NCBI GenBank assembly: GCA_013399895.1
Contig: VXBA01001781.1
Coordinates: 1 to 64,000, forward strand
Length of the DNA stretch: 64,000 nucleotides
Reading direction: 5' to 3'
Source: Serilophus lunatus
Taxonomy: Eukaryota; Chordata; Aves; Passeriformes; Eurylaimidae
Shown piece by piece: positions 26,352-37,700 of the stretch (positions are counted from its first letter, which is position 1; each line of letters opens with the position of its first letter). Under the pieces are notes generated by a model. That model was not told the origin of the DNA. It searched no databases and saw only the letters and a program-made list of their open reading frames with translations. The position numbers and the translations under genes are program-made.

Positions 26352-26476
26352 ATGGGTCCCTGAACTACCTGATCTAGTAGGTGGCATCCCTGCCCAGGGA
26401 ACAGGAGTTTGAACTTGGTTATCTTTAAGGCCCCTTCCAACTTCAAAGCAGTCAACGATTCTACTATTCTATGATA
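26352..26476 (+). mobile_element. CR1 LINE fragment, sense, 3' end
   Basis: Sense CR1 3' untranslated region: ggtggcatccctgcccaggg, then gttatctttaaggccccttc and the tail gattctactattctatga at 26457-26474. About 125 bases survive. Confidence 0.85.
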
Positions 26477-26808
26477 TATGAAGGCTGTGTAGTGTCTTTA
26501 CATTACACGGGTGTTCAGGCTGTGGGAGAGCTCTTTCCATCCAGACATCTTCCCATTTATGGTGCAAGTGAATCACAGTTCAGGAGTCCTTCCTGCAGTT
26601 TGCTATTCCTTCCTCTCTGATGCCATTCAGTGCAAATGGAGACTCAGAGCACAAGAAAAATCACTGCAGTTGACTGAGCCAAGAGAAACCAATTACGTTA
26701 ACAATGAGAATATTCTGAAAAAGTGTTCTGCTTCACCTAGTTTTAAATGGGACTGTTTCCCACAGTTCATCACACTTCCTGCTGTATCCAAGCTGATAAC
26801 TTTATAGC

Positions 26809-26872
26809 TGGGGGGGTTGTTTGTTCATTTGTTCAGTTTTGGGGGGTTTTTGTTTGTTTGGTTTTTTTTTGG
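26809..26872. repeat. G/T-rich simple sequence
   Basis: Runs of seven and six G, with GTTT units and a T run. Low complexity. Confidence 0.75.
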
Positions 26873-27920
26873 TGAAGTGAGGGTTTTGTTTCTCTTCTTG
26901 TTTCTGGATAACATAGACCTTGTAAAATACCATATTCTTTGAATAAATCTATCAATATTTTTGAAAACACAAAATACTTTATACAGCTTTCATTTTTCAT
27001 CTCATTATGTGATGGTTAAAACATCATTAAAACTGCAGCAGAAAACATGGTGAAAAAAGGAAAATCAGTGTCACTATTATTCATTAAAAAACCTCTCAAC
27101 TCTTGAAAAAGACCTTTCCTAACAAAATCCACCTTGCATGAAAATTGATGTCTGTTTTTTCAATTACTGTGGTATAGTTATTGCTCATTTCACATATTAT
27201 AAATGATAAATTACATTACATGTAACATGAAAAATAAACAGCTACCTAAATATCCTTTTGCTTTAGAAGACATTTCCATTGCACTGAAATGAATTTCTTT
27301 TCTCATTTATCAGTGTTTAGTACATTATTTTAATATTTTCATTGCTGTCCTAAAAAAATAAAAATAATTATCCTATCACATTTCCTGTTAATTAGGTAAT
27401 CAAAGATGTATTGTCATAAGTTTTCTCATGTTGAAATTTTTAACTTAACGGCTTGCATTTTGTAGTCTGGTCTGTAGAAATACATCATTGTCTTATATCC
27501 TTCTGCAACTAGAAGGTTTTATTTCTGTTATTGAAAATAGTTGTTTTTTCTCAAATCAGGTAAGAATACCTTCTTTGTTTGTTTTCTGTAGACACTCTCT
27601 TACATTCTATTTCCTTTCCAATCTAAATGACCTGTATTCCCAGCCTGCTCCCTTCACACTGTCTGAGTCTGGCTGTTGTGACAATTTAAAATAAAATTAA
27701 TCCTTTTCCAGTATTTTGCAGTGGACAGATTCTGTTCTCAGTCCTACCTTACTTAAAAGAAACTGGTAACTCAAATAAGACCAAATATGTATAGAAATGA
27801 TCAGGTAGAAAGTAATTTGTTTCATAGAGTGTATTCATACTTTGCTTTTGTCTAAATTCTATCTGAGGTTTGGATATAATGTGGTCCTTTTGGATTTTAC
27901 TATGATTTTTATTAGAAGAG

Positions 27921-27954
27921 TTTTTTTGTTTTTGTTTTTGGTTTTTTTTTTTTA
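27921..27954. repeat. T-rich simple sequence
   Basis: T runs separated by single or double G, ending 30 bases before an LTR. Confidence 0.75.
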
Positions 27955-27983
27955 TAAGGAATTCCAGTAACAAAAGTGGACTA

Positions 27984-28390
27984 TGAACTGTGGCCTGGAA
28001 TAAATAAGAAAATTGAGAAATACAGAATGAAGGGGAGAAGCAGCTTTACTGGTGAAGTTCAACGATCCAAAGAGGCAAATCATAACAATCTCTCTATTTT
28101 TACAACTTTCAGAGTGCCCTCTCCCCATAATATCCAACTAAAGTCCATCTTACAGCTATGTCCCTTAAGTATCCCCCAGAATCATCCTTTATTACCTATC
28201 CCCTCGCAGACCTGCTTTTGGTAGGTCTGGAAGCCTAACTTTATGTTTTGTCTTCTACCCCACCTATCTATACAGAAGAACGCAAACATGCAGAACACAG
28301 GCTGGTTTTGGCCCTTAATATTCCAGGTTATCCAGCTACCTAGCCAAAGTGAATTCCTCCCAAATATTAGACATACCCCTTAAGGCATCA
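27984..28390 (-). mobile_element. Solo LTR, inverted copy of the 17802-18208 family
   Basis: Read on the minus strand, this starts TGATGCCTTAAGGGGTATG and follows the plus-strand LTR at 17802-18208 through its whole length. Shared blocks include GCTAGGTAGCTGGATAAC, CCTAACT/CTATGTTTTGTCTT read in complement, and the AGTAAAGCTG hexamer region. Its length, 407 bases, is the same. Its outer end (TGAACTG on the plus strand) is more decayed than that of its sister. No clear target-site duplication remains. Confidence 0.82.
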
Positions 28391-28597
28391 TTACTTCTTC
28401 TCCTTGCTGCCTTTTTCTCTTTTGGTTTTCTTGGTGTCTCCCTGAGTTCTGCCACTATAAACAGTTTCAGGGCTGCCATGTGAAGTTTATCTGAGTGCTA
28501 ACCCAGGCTAACCATGTGTGTTTGGAAGTGGTAATAATACAGATCACGAGCCCAGTGGCAATAGTGGAGAGGGAGGGAATGAGAGGATCTAGTGGGA

Positions 28598-29734
28598 CGT
28601 ATAGGATTTTCTGTGGCCAAATTTTGGTAGCAGTAGGGGCTGTACGGGGAGGCTTCTTTGAGAAGCTGTTGAAAGCTTCCTCCATGTCCAGCAGAGCCAA
28701 TGCTAGCTGGCTCCAGGCTGAACCCACCAATGGCCAAAGCCAGGCCAATCAGTAGTTAAAGTAATGCCTCTGTGATAACATATTTAAGAAAAAACAACAA
28801 CAAAAAAGTTAGTTTAGATGAAGATGGCTACCGGAGAGGAGCAGAGTGAGAACTTGTGAACAACAACGCAGACACCAAGGTCAGTGCAGAAGGAGGGGGA
28901 GGAGATGCTCCTGGCACCAGAGCTGAGATCCACCTGCAGCCCATGGTAAACACCATAGTGGATCAGCTGTCTCTCTGCAGCCCATGGAGGACCACAGGAG
29001 TGCAGAGATCCACCTGTAGCCCGTGGAGGAGCTCATGCTGGAGCAGGTGGATGTCAGGGGAAGAGTGTAGCCCGTGAGAGGCCCATGTTGAAGTGGGATC
29101 CTGGCAGGGACCTGCTGCCTGTGGGGAGAGGAGCCCACACTGGAGCAGGATTCACCTGCTAGGACTTGTGGCTTGTGGGAGACCCACACTGGAGAAGCCT
29201 ATATCTGACGGACTGTACACTGTGGGACATGGCCCATGTGGCAGCAGTGTCTGAAGAACTGTTGCCCATGGGATGGACTCTCACTGGAGCAGTTCATAAA
29301 GTACTGTCTCCTGTGGGAGAGACTCACGCTGGAGAAGTTGGTGAAGAACTGTCTCCCGTGGGAGGGACCCCACGGGATGCAGGGGAAGGACTCCTCTCTC
29401 TGAGCAGTGGCAGAAAAAAAACAACTGACCATAACCCCCATTCCCTATCTCCCTGCACCGCTGGGGGAGAAGAGGTTGAACATGGAGAAGGAGGGGGGCT
29501 GGGGGGGAAAGGTGTCTCTTAAGTTTCTCATTTTTAAGCTCTGATCTCATTAGTAATAAACTTAATTAATATCCCCACACAGAGTCTATTTTGCCTGTGA
29601 TGGTGTTCAGCAAGGAATTTTTATGGTCCTTAACTCATGACGCCTTTCATTATGTTTTCTCTCCTCTCGCCAGAGGTGAGTGAGTGTTTGGCTTTAGTGG
29701 GTCCCTGGCATCCAGCCCAGGTGAAACCATTATG
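28598..29734 (+). mobile_element. Solo LTR (1.1 kb, ERVL-like), TSD tggga
   Basis: A 5' block with ttttggtagcag and gagaagctg/gaaagcttcctccatgtc, then ataacatatttaag, a GC-rich centre built of repeated units, a poly(A) signal AATAAA at 29555-29560, and the end block ctggcatccagccc. I know this order from a common bird LTR family ending AACCCACCACA; here both termini have drifted. The identical five bases tggga flank it (28593-28597 and 29735-29739). Several overlapping open frames in the centre are by-products of the repeats. No viral genes adjoin it. Confidence 0.88.
29160..29390 (+). repeat. ~45-47 bp imperfect tandem units inside the LTR
   Basis: Units start at about 29252, 29299 and 29344, each of the form aagaactgt, then cccrtgggag, then gactcacrctggagaagtt. 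Weaker units extend upstream towards 29160. This is an LTR-internal minisatellite. Confidence 0.75.
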
Positions 29735-30060
29735 TGGGAATGAACAGTGAACCTGGGACCTTTGGTGGACAGAGAACAAGGACCTCCTAAAGGCTATTGA
29801 AAATGAGTACACTGAGAGACTGTGCTCTCCAGGCTGCTCTCTGAGCATTGGTCTTGACAAGAAGGCATTAGATGTTTTATTCAGGTTTTTCAAATTTTTT
29901 CCTATTGTTCAATGAAAAGTGGGAGATGAGTTCTCCAGTGTCTGAGCTGTCACCTCTGTTAAAGGCCGTTAACATTACTAATTGACACACTGAGATAGGT
30001 TCTCCTGAACTGAGATTCTTTCACAGGTATTGTAAAGTCCCTCAGAGTATTTTCCTACCC

Positions 30061-30077
30061 TTTTTTTTTTTTTTTCC
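30061..30077. repeat. Poly(T) run
   Basis: Seventeen or so consecutive T. Confidence 0.85.
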
Positions 30078-31770
30078 CTGTTGTTATGGTTTACGTGGAT
30101 ATCTCCAAAAAGTCTGGGTTTATAAGTGAGTCTCTTGTAGCTGAAAGCAGAGTACGTCTTAGAGGCAAATGATGCAAAATGTTTTCCTAATGCTGCAAAG
30201 AGTCAGAAACCACAATTTAGAAGTGAGAACTGCCCTAGTAGTTTTCATAGATAATAACAAGGTGTAAGGGATGATGATATTTTCCATTAGTTTTCTCATC
30301 AAAGTAAGGAAGGCAGGATAAAGTTAGGCTTTACTGTGAATTGTGGTGCACACTTCCCAAGGTGGAAGTCAGTTCTAATCTAGAGATGAGTAAAATTCAG
30401 AAGACCAGTTCAACAGATGTGGATTTGTATATTCATTAGGATGGAGACAATAACCAAGCAAATATACATGGAACATGCAACCAACCCTAACCAAAGGCAG
30501 AAGTTCAAATGGACCACGCTCAGCATAATATTTGAGGCAGTGATATTTATACCAACTTGTTTACAGCTTACAGTGCTACAGAATTACCTCATCTCCATCT
30601 ACTGATCTCAGGAACAAAGTAGAAATAGCAGAGCACTAGGCACACAAACTGTTTCTACTGGCTTCCATATGCCATTCACGAAAAGGGAAGCACTGAAAAG
30701 ACAGAACACACACACATATCCTGATCCTACTACACAGAAAACATACACCAAAAAGGGCCTGGACATCACAGCTCAAGTTTAGGCTGAAAACATGCCAAAG
30801 ACTTTAACTGGATCCTAAATCTACTTGTCCAAACCTTTCATTTCACAACAACCATGGACAGGATTTTAAAAGACTAATAGGTAGAAGTGATAAAAACATA
30901 TATAAAACAGTAAATATCAGTAAAGGAAAAAAGGCTGTTCAGAAACCTACACCTTGTCAATGGAAATAGATGAAGTATTTAAGATAAGTCAGTGTTGAAA
31001 ATATGTCCGATCTTGTTTTCCCAATTGATGCTCCAATTTTGAATATTAAGGAATGATTGTCTACCTACATGCAAGTAATTAAGAGGGATGTGCATTTCAC
31101 TTGTAAAAGGCCTCTTTTGTGTTTTGCTGTCAGAGTGATGGGACATTACCTGGATACAAACGTAATCTGCAATGCTTGTAAAATAGGTTCCAGGCTACCA
31201 ACAGTTTTCATGGATGTGCAGTGCTGTATCCTCGTCTTAACACTTTCTCTTTGTTTCAGTGAAGGTAAGAGTTTAAATGCCAAAGCATTAATTTCACTGT
31301 TTAAGTTAAACTGAAGTCAAGAACATAAAATTAATCAGAAGTTACAACTGACCTCTGCTTCCTGTATAGTATTCAAGACCAGAGAGTTATTTGGATACTA
31401 AATAACCCCTTGTCTGAAAAGAACACAGATTCCTAGGTTCAGTATGTTAATATATAAAGCAATTTGTTCTGTGACCATGTCATCTCTCTCATCATAGAAT
31501 GCTTCTCTCTCATCAGATGAGATTAAATGTACACTAGTAAAATAATCTGTAAGCATGTGAATAATAATAATAAATTAATAGCAAAAAAAAGCTATTACAA
31601 ACCTTTCATCCACTAAGATTTATAGTTCCACTCTCAAGTTACACTAATTAAAATGATTTTAACCTGGAAAGTGAGGAAAGAGAAACAGTAAGTTTAAAAA
31701 CTAATCAAGAAAGGTTTTGACACCTACCAGATTTGCTGGGATCTGGAAGAGAATTTATGGGAGTAGTGTA

Positions 31771-31787
31771 CATATATATATATATAT
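31771..31787. repeat. (TA)n microsatellite
   Basis: A short pure AT repeat. Confidence 0.8.
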
Positions 31788-33297
31788 CCACCCAGTTATT
31801 ACACTTAACTCTTCACTACAACTTTTGCAGTAGACTGAATACTGGACTAACTGAACCTTTGCTCTAACTCAAGTACTAACATAAGTGAATCCTTATGTTA
31901 GGAAGAACAGATCATTGTTGAAGTCGATGGCATCTCTTTATTTGTTTTACATGCAGGACATTGCCTTGAACCTCCAAAAAGTGTAGTAATTAAATTTAGG
32001 TGGTTAAGCTTCAAGCTTTGGCTACTAGCAGCTCCACATTCATCTCCTGCTAAAATCTGAAGACATGTGAAGTTCTTAGCTGCACCAGGCTTCTGGGATT
32101 TCCATGGTCATTAAAACAGGGATCCTCCAGGGAAGGATCTTGGTTTCAATAGGATAGAGCAGCTGGATGTATGGCATACCCTACAGTCTGAGTAGGTTTA
32201 AGAGATAAAGTCTAGGACTCATCAATCTCACATGACTTTCAGCACAGATACCTACATTTTAACTGGTTATTTGAACTCCCATTATCATCAGTAGAGATCT
32301 GATCAATTTAGTTAATGGAGTTTAGGATGCAATTCTTCTGAACAAATGTAGGCATCTGTTTAGGATGAGATGAATCACACTCTAAATTCCATTGTCTCTA
32401 GTACTAGATCTTCTCAGGCAATAAATGGAATTGAAAGTGATTTGCTGAAATGCACATTAACATCCACATTTAGTCAGATGAATCCTGTTATAGAGGATGT
32501 CACCTGAAGAACTCAGTATTACAAATGTTCCATGTATTTGTCTAACTCAGCCTGATGGGAATAAGCAGTTCACCAAACAGCAGCTCTCTTTCCAAATCAT
32601 ACAGACAGAGAAAGAGGACTTTCCTCTAACTGATTTTCTCTGCAGTGTAGTGGAAAAAGAGATGACACTTGACACATAAATTGGGAGGAATTATTCTATG
32701 TTGCTGTCTATAACAAACAGACTGGCCATGCAAAAATTTGAGGTCAGGCTTTCTCAAAGAAAAAACACATTTTATTCTGACTTGTCCAGGGGAAAATTTC
32801 CCCCTTTAGAATAGGGCTAAATCCTTTTTAAGAGTTATACCATACATATGCTGCTGCTTTTAGTAAATCAGGCCAGCATAATTTCGAACAGGCCAACTAT
32901 TATTATAGTGTCTCTAAGCCCATGGCATAAACAGACTGAAAGTATTGCTGAAAAATTTTATAATGTAGGGAGCTCTGAGGTAGACATCAGTGATCTGAAG
33001 CAGGACATCCTGTCTGGCAAGCTGAGGGTCAAGCCCTTAGCTCAAATACGTCAGCACCTTGTGCCACACAGTGTGGTAGATTTAAGCTATATTTGTGCTT
33101 CTATGCAACTTGTACTGATCCATACCCAATATCCCTTAAGGGCTCTGTAAATTGCACTGCCTGATAACCTGGAAACAACTCACAGTTCTGCTGAGCATAT
33201 TGAAAACCCATGCTCACATTCCCTTTAGGCCATTCACTCTTATTGGATATATATACCAGCAGAATAATTTAATCTCTGTTTTCATCTCTCCTTTCTT

Positions 33298-33315
33298 CCC
33301 CCCCCCCCCTTTTTT
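33298..33315. repeat. Poly(C)/poly(T) run
   Basis: Twelve C followed directly by six T. Such runs are prone to sequencing and length error. Confidence 0.85.
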
Positions 33316-33817
33316 CTCCTTAATTCATGAAGTAGTAAAAGAAATTGGAAGACACTATTTTTTTTCAGCTGCTATATTCATCCTCCTTTAATGTGTCTAT
33401 ATTTTGAAAACTAGAAAGACTCAGGAGGTGAATTCCCAATGATTGTTATGCTCATTAAGGGCAAAATAAAAAAAAAAATAAATTAAAAAAAATGCAGCTG
33501 AGGTATGACTGGATGTACAAGGACATAAACATCACTCAGCATTTAACCAGAGCTCTTGTTGTCTGGTGTAAAAATCCAATAAACCTCCTCTTTAAAGGCA
33601 AGTTATTTACAGTGTTTTTCCTCCCTAAGGGGATACATTTACAAGCTCGATGCCAATAATTCTAGGCAGGAAACCTTGTGATTACATCTGAAAACGGTGT
33701 TCAGCAACAGATGAATTAGCTGTCCCCTCTGCTGGCAGATAACTCTATTTGTGTTCCATAGCTATTGTTTTAGTTAAAAAGTAATTTTTAACAGTTTATC
33801 AGGGATTAGATGAATAT

Positions 33818-33910
33818 AGTATTACAGAGACATGGAATAATTGTGGCTAGAAGGGATGTCTGCATATCGTATGGTTCAACCTACCCTTCAAAGCCAGCCT
33901 AGTTTCAAAT
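33818..33910 (-). mobile_element. Diverged CR1 3' end
   Basis: The plus strand has attacagagacatggaataa, then ggctagaagggatgt and tatggttcaacctaccctt, which follow antisense CR1 3' landmarks with many substitutions. Confidence 0.55.
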
Positions 33911-34630
33911 CTAAATCCACAGACACCCAAATATTAAAGCTTCAGGGTTCCAAATATATGTCAAAAGCCCGTAACTGTTATTAGGTCAATTTCTAGTTTT
34001 AAGACTCATCTGTACAAAATTCTTTCGTGTTTGATATCCAATCAATCTTCACTAAAGAATGAGAAGAACTGATTTTAGAGGGTACTGCTACTGCAGGGTC
34101 TGGAACAACTTATACCTCTGACGTAGTCTTCCAATGATTTTGATTTTTTTCTGGAGTATGCTTCTGATTTGTGCATTGCAAAAAGAAAGTCTTATATGGA
34201 AAATCCCAAAGAAGAGCCTATAAGTAAGATTATAGACTCTAACTGAATATTGATTGGAGTCCTGAGGGAACCATTCTTAGCATGCAAAGATGAGATAATA
34301 ATTCCTAAGGTGCCTCTAAAAAAAAAACAAAAAAAAACCAAACAACAAAACTAAAGCAGTGTATGTTATTCATGCTCCTAATGAGGCACAAGACAGCCTC
34401 AGAATTGTTGGAGACCCAACGACATGACTTCAGCTGCTTTTGTTATCCTTATATCTAGTTTCCAACTGTGCCACAAGTGCACTTAAAAATAAACCTAGTA
34501 TGAAGGCGCATGATGAATGTTTTGAGCTAATACAAGAGCAGAATGCTAATGCCCTGATACAGAACCGTTATTCCCCAAAAGCAGGTTAGGTTGTGATAGA
34601 AGTTAATATCAGAATAATACAAATCAGGAT
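33911..34630. other. Unique DNA upstream of the LTR cluster
   Basis: The first ~150 bases might be further decayed CR1. An A-rich simple sequence lies at 34318-34352. The stretch 34490-34590 is complex unique sequence. No gene seen. Confidence 0.5.
34318..34352. repeat. A-rich simple sequence
   Basis: A runs broken by single C, followed by CAAACAACAAAAC. Confidence 0.75.
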
Positions 34631-35186
34631 TGTACTGGATCCATTTGAAATGGAATTCATTTCTCCATAGCAGCCCTCACAGTGCTGTTCTTTGCATTGG
34701 TGGCTAGAAGGATGTTGATAACACACCAGTGTTTTGACTACTGCTGGGCACAGCATCAGGGCTGTAATGTTCCTTCCCCAGTTGAGGGCAAGAGTCTCAG
34801 AGGTGACACAAGTAGGCCAGCTGACCCAAACTGATATTCTATAAACTGATATTCCATACCTTATGATGTCAGCTCAGATATAAAAGCTAAGGAAAGGAGC
34901 AAAAAGGGGGGACATTAATTGTTTCCAATGTCTGCCTGCTAAGAAAACACTATGTGTGCTTCCTAGGACGTGGCTGGACATGTTGCTGATGGGAAGTAGA
35001 GAATAAGCTTTTTTATTTTCCACTTGGCTTTTGCATGTGAAAAATTTCTTTTGCTTTACTAAACTGCCTTATCCCAACCCACAAGTTGTTTACCACCTTA
35101 TTCTCTTTCCCCTGCCTGGCTGGGAAGGGGTGGGGATAGTGCGACTGGGCGGGCACTTCACGTCCAGCCGAGGTCAGACTGTTACA
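34631..35186 (+). mobile_element. Solo LTR (ERVL-like), TSD aggat/agggt
   Basis: It starts TGTACTGG and carries, in order, ggatgttgataacaca, ggccagctgacccaaactga, atattccatacct, a TATAAAAG box (34879-34886), ggggggacattaattg, gatgggaagtagagaataag, ttgctttactaaactgcc and atcccaacccacaagtt. These are landmarks of a well-known bird ERVL LTR. It ends gactgttaca. Flanking bases aggat (34626-34630) and agggt (35187-35191) are a one-mismatch 5-base duplication. No internal viral region remains. Confidence 0.88.
34879..34886 (+). promoter_or_regulatory. TATA box of the LTR at 34631-35186
   Basis: TATAAAAG in the expected place, shortly upstream of the R-like region. Present activity unknown. Confidence 0.5.
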
Positions 35187-35190
35187 AGGG

Positions 35191-35422
35191 TGCATTAGGT
35201 TTACGTGGCAAGGTTTAGGTAGTGAGGGAAGCTTCTCTGAGAAGAAATCAAAGGCTGACCTTATGTTGGGCGCTGTAGCTGTTGTGAGATAAAGGAGAGA
35301 GAAAAAATGTGAGGAAAAAATCCCTGCTTTTTCATCTTATTTTCTCCTGATGTCCTGTTGAGAAGTAGTGAGACAGTGGTTAAGTGGATATCCAGAAGCC
35401 AACCAAAGTTAAACCCACCACA
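35191..35422 (+). mobile_element. Internally deleted LTR, same family as 28598-29734
   Basis: The first ~70 bases (ggtttacgtggcaaggttta, then gaagcttctctgagaag) match the 5' end of the 28598-29734 family. The last ~90 (ttttctcctgatgtcctgtt, then gccaaccaaagttaaaccc and accaca) match its 3' end, but some 900 bases of the GC-rich, repeat-bearing middle are absent. It begins exactly where the neighbouring LTR's TSD ends. With that neighbour removed, the bases just before it read cagga or caggg, and caggg occurs at 35421-35425; the exact 3' limit is ambiguous by two bases. Confidence 0.75.
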
Positions 35423-37366
35423 GGGACTCTTGAAGAAGTTCAAGAACAAAAAAATGACCAATGTTATAGATTAATATGAAGCTGTTCCTGCTGATTGTCT
35501 TCAGTATTATTCCCTTACTGACTTCAAAAATAATATGGCAAATATCATGAAACCACAGTTCTGTTGAAGCCTCTATCACCAGTTCTGTTGCCTCAGCTGG
35601 TGCTAGGTGATGTGATTTTAAAGGCATTCATCCTGAATTTTTGGATACTAGCTCCATAGTTTAGATACAGGAAATGGTGACATGCAGTATTTAAACACAC
35701 TTTCCACTTTTCTGGAAGTTAGGAATATTGAAGAAATCTACACCTTCAAGAAGGGATTATTTTTAATTTTAATTTACAAAGTATAATATAAAATTATTGC
35801 TTAGTTCCTTTTTTAAGTTTTAGTTCCTCATGATTATGGTAATATCTGCCAAAAAAATAAAAAACAATTAAAAGAAGTTATCTAGCAATGTGAGGGAATT
35901 ACAAGCATGTAAAGGACATACCTCTTTTTGTGTGATCTCAAAATACAATACCTCAAACCCCTTACTCATCTAAGAATACCTTACTCACAGGATTAATCTT
36001 CCTGATTTACAGTGTCACAGCATTAGCAAGGAAGACACAAGAGTAAAGTTTTTGTAGGATCTGGCCCTCAAGTGACCGTGGAGATTGACTTCTTCTTCGG
36101 CAGTAAACTTTTGTGAAAATAAATTGGTCAATCTACAATTTGTCCCTATAGCATTCCATTGTTTACGGATCATTTACAGCGCTCTTGTGAGCACCTTGCT
36201 GGAAGTACTTTGAAATATCAAAATGGACATTATTTGTGTAACAAGGATTAGGGTTTAATAGCTTCATTCACACATGAAGAATTGCAGGCTTTCCTGATAG
36301 GCATCTATTAAAAAAATGGTTTGCAACCTCTGCTTGAGGTGAGAAACACCTTTGTGTTACTGCTCTGGACTGAGATTAAATAGAATTTATGTGCAAGCAG
36401 GAGATTTTTTTGTAGCAAAAAGGTAGCAGATTTTTAATACAATGCTCTTTTAATGGTGATGATTGAAGTGGAAAATAATCCATGCTGCTGTCAAAAAGAA
36501 GGGATTGGGAGAAAAGTTTCAAGAACATGGAAGCCTAACTAAAGTATGCACTTGGGCCCAATTTACAATTTTATTAATGTTTTCAAAGTTACAGGCGGGT
36601 ACCCAGGAGAATTTTCTGAAATTCTATTTTTTTTCCATCTACTTAGCAATCAAAGAAATTTGAGTCTTAAACCATTTCTGGCACCAGTGGCACTCATTGA
36701 GATGGCATGAGCAAAAGTTTCAGGCACAGAAGGCATCTAATTTATTATAAATCCCTTCAATATACTATGTTTATTCTAGTTGGTTAAAAAGCTTGAAAAA
36801 ATGTTAATGGGTTCTGAAGTTTTGTCCCAGCTGCAGTGAAATTATGGTTAACTTTGGCATGATTTTAATCTGAGCCTGTACATTTTAAGTCTTAATGTGT
36901 GTTTAAGATAATTTTAAATAGGCAGTTTGGATCTCACTGCTTGGATTTGGAGGCTAAGAAAGTTTAACAAGAAAAATAGAGAACATTCTGTTTCACTCAA
37001 ATTTAGTGCCAGAGGAAAATTCTGATCAAATTTATTTTAAATAATTTTCTCATGGCTTGCTGCCCTGGTATACCATATAAATTCCTAATACTGGCAGTTG
37101 TTACCTACCTTAAGAGACTATTTGGCCTGATTCCATTGTCAACCTTGAGATGTTGACAATTTCAGATGTTTTGAAGTATCATGTGTGGCTTCCACCATTA
37201 GGAAGGGCCTACATTCTCTATTATATTCACCAATCCAAATGTGTCAGTGTCTGACAGGTTTAGACAATTCAAGTGGTGATAGACCTCTTTACATAGAAAA
37301 CTGAATTTCAACTCCAGTGAAAATTCATTCACTTAACTAATTATAATGGAAATTTGAAGTGGGGAG
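35423..37366. other. Unique AT-rich DNA, no gene seen
   Basis: No repeat is recognised. The segments 36130-36230 and 36780-36920 are complex unique sequence. Confidence 0.55.
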
Positions 37367-37700
37367 TGATCTGAGTCAAACACGAGTCTTCATAGAAGTA
37401 TGGCGAATGCTCAGTTTATTACAAAAGGGTGTAGTTTAAAGGTCAATCTATTTCCGTGCACGCGAAGCATGTGCTCCTTTTGCTACATTACTGGCTACTC
37501 CACTTTGGTTCACATGCTCTAGCAAGCAAGCCGATTGGTTATATATTTGCATACTCACACCTCTTTCAGTTACATCCATCTTGCTTTACTTCTCTATACT
37601 TGTTTACCCATTTCTAAGTTCCTTCTTGGATCAAGCTCAAGGTCGAGTCATCCTTGCCAATGAGGCCTAAATATTGCTGGAGTGCACACACTTCGTTATG
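37367..37700 (-). mobile_element. Probable alpha/beta-retrovirus-like LTR, limits uncertain
   Basis: On the minus strand a TATATAA-like box (about 37550-37541) is followed by CCAATCGG, then sequence with gtgaaccaaagtgg and cttcgcgtgcacgg, and then AATAAA (37420-37415) followed by CTGAGCATTCGCC. The compact TATA-to-poly(A) spacing and its content resemble avian ERVK or ALV-type LTRs. I could not find matching terminal repeats or a 6-base duplication, so the ends are approximate. Confidence 0.5.

Larger units (their letters stand above)
26477..27983. other. Unique AT-rich DNA with G/T-rich simple sequence
   Basis: It holds two low-complexity G/T-rich or T-rich stretches and otherwise nothing recognised. 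Confidence 0.55.
29735..33817. other. 4 kb of unique AT-rich DNA
   Basis: Only simple repeats are noted: a poly(T) run at 30061-30077, a TA repeat at 31771-31787 and a 12-base C run. A plus-strand open frame of 100 codons at 32848-33150 has no recognisable motif and no exon boundaries that I can defend. Confidence 0.5.

Noticed and set aside
28856..29550. Open frames of 73-118 codons on both strands
   Set aside because: They are produced by the 45-47 bp repeat units of the LTR at 28598-29734.
32848..33150. A 100-codon plus-strand frame
   Set aside because: No recognisable family, no exon signals; frames of this length are expected by chance in 64 kb on two strands.
37244..37258. A short palindrome tgtcagtgtctgaca
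   Set aside because: Six-base arms with a three-base loop occur often by chance and nothing around it suggests a site.
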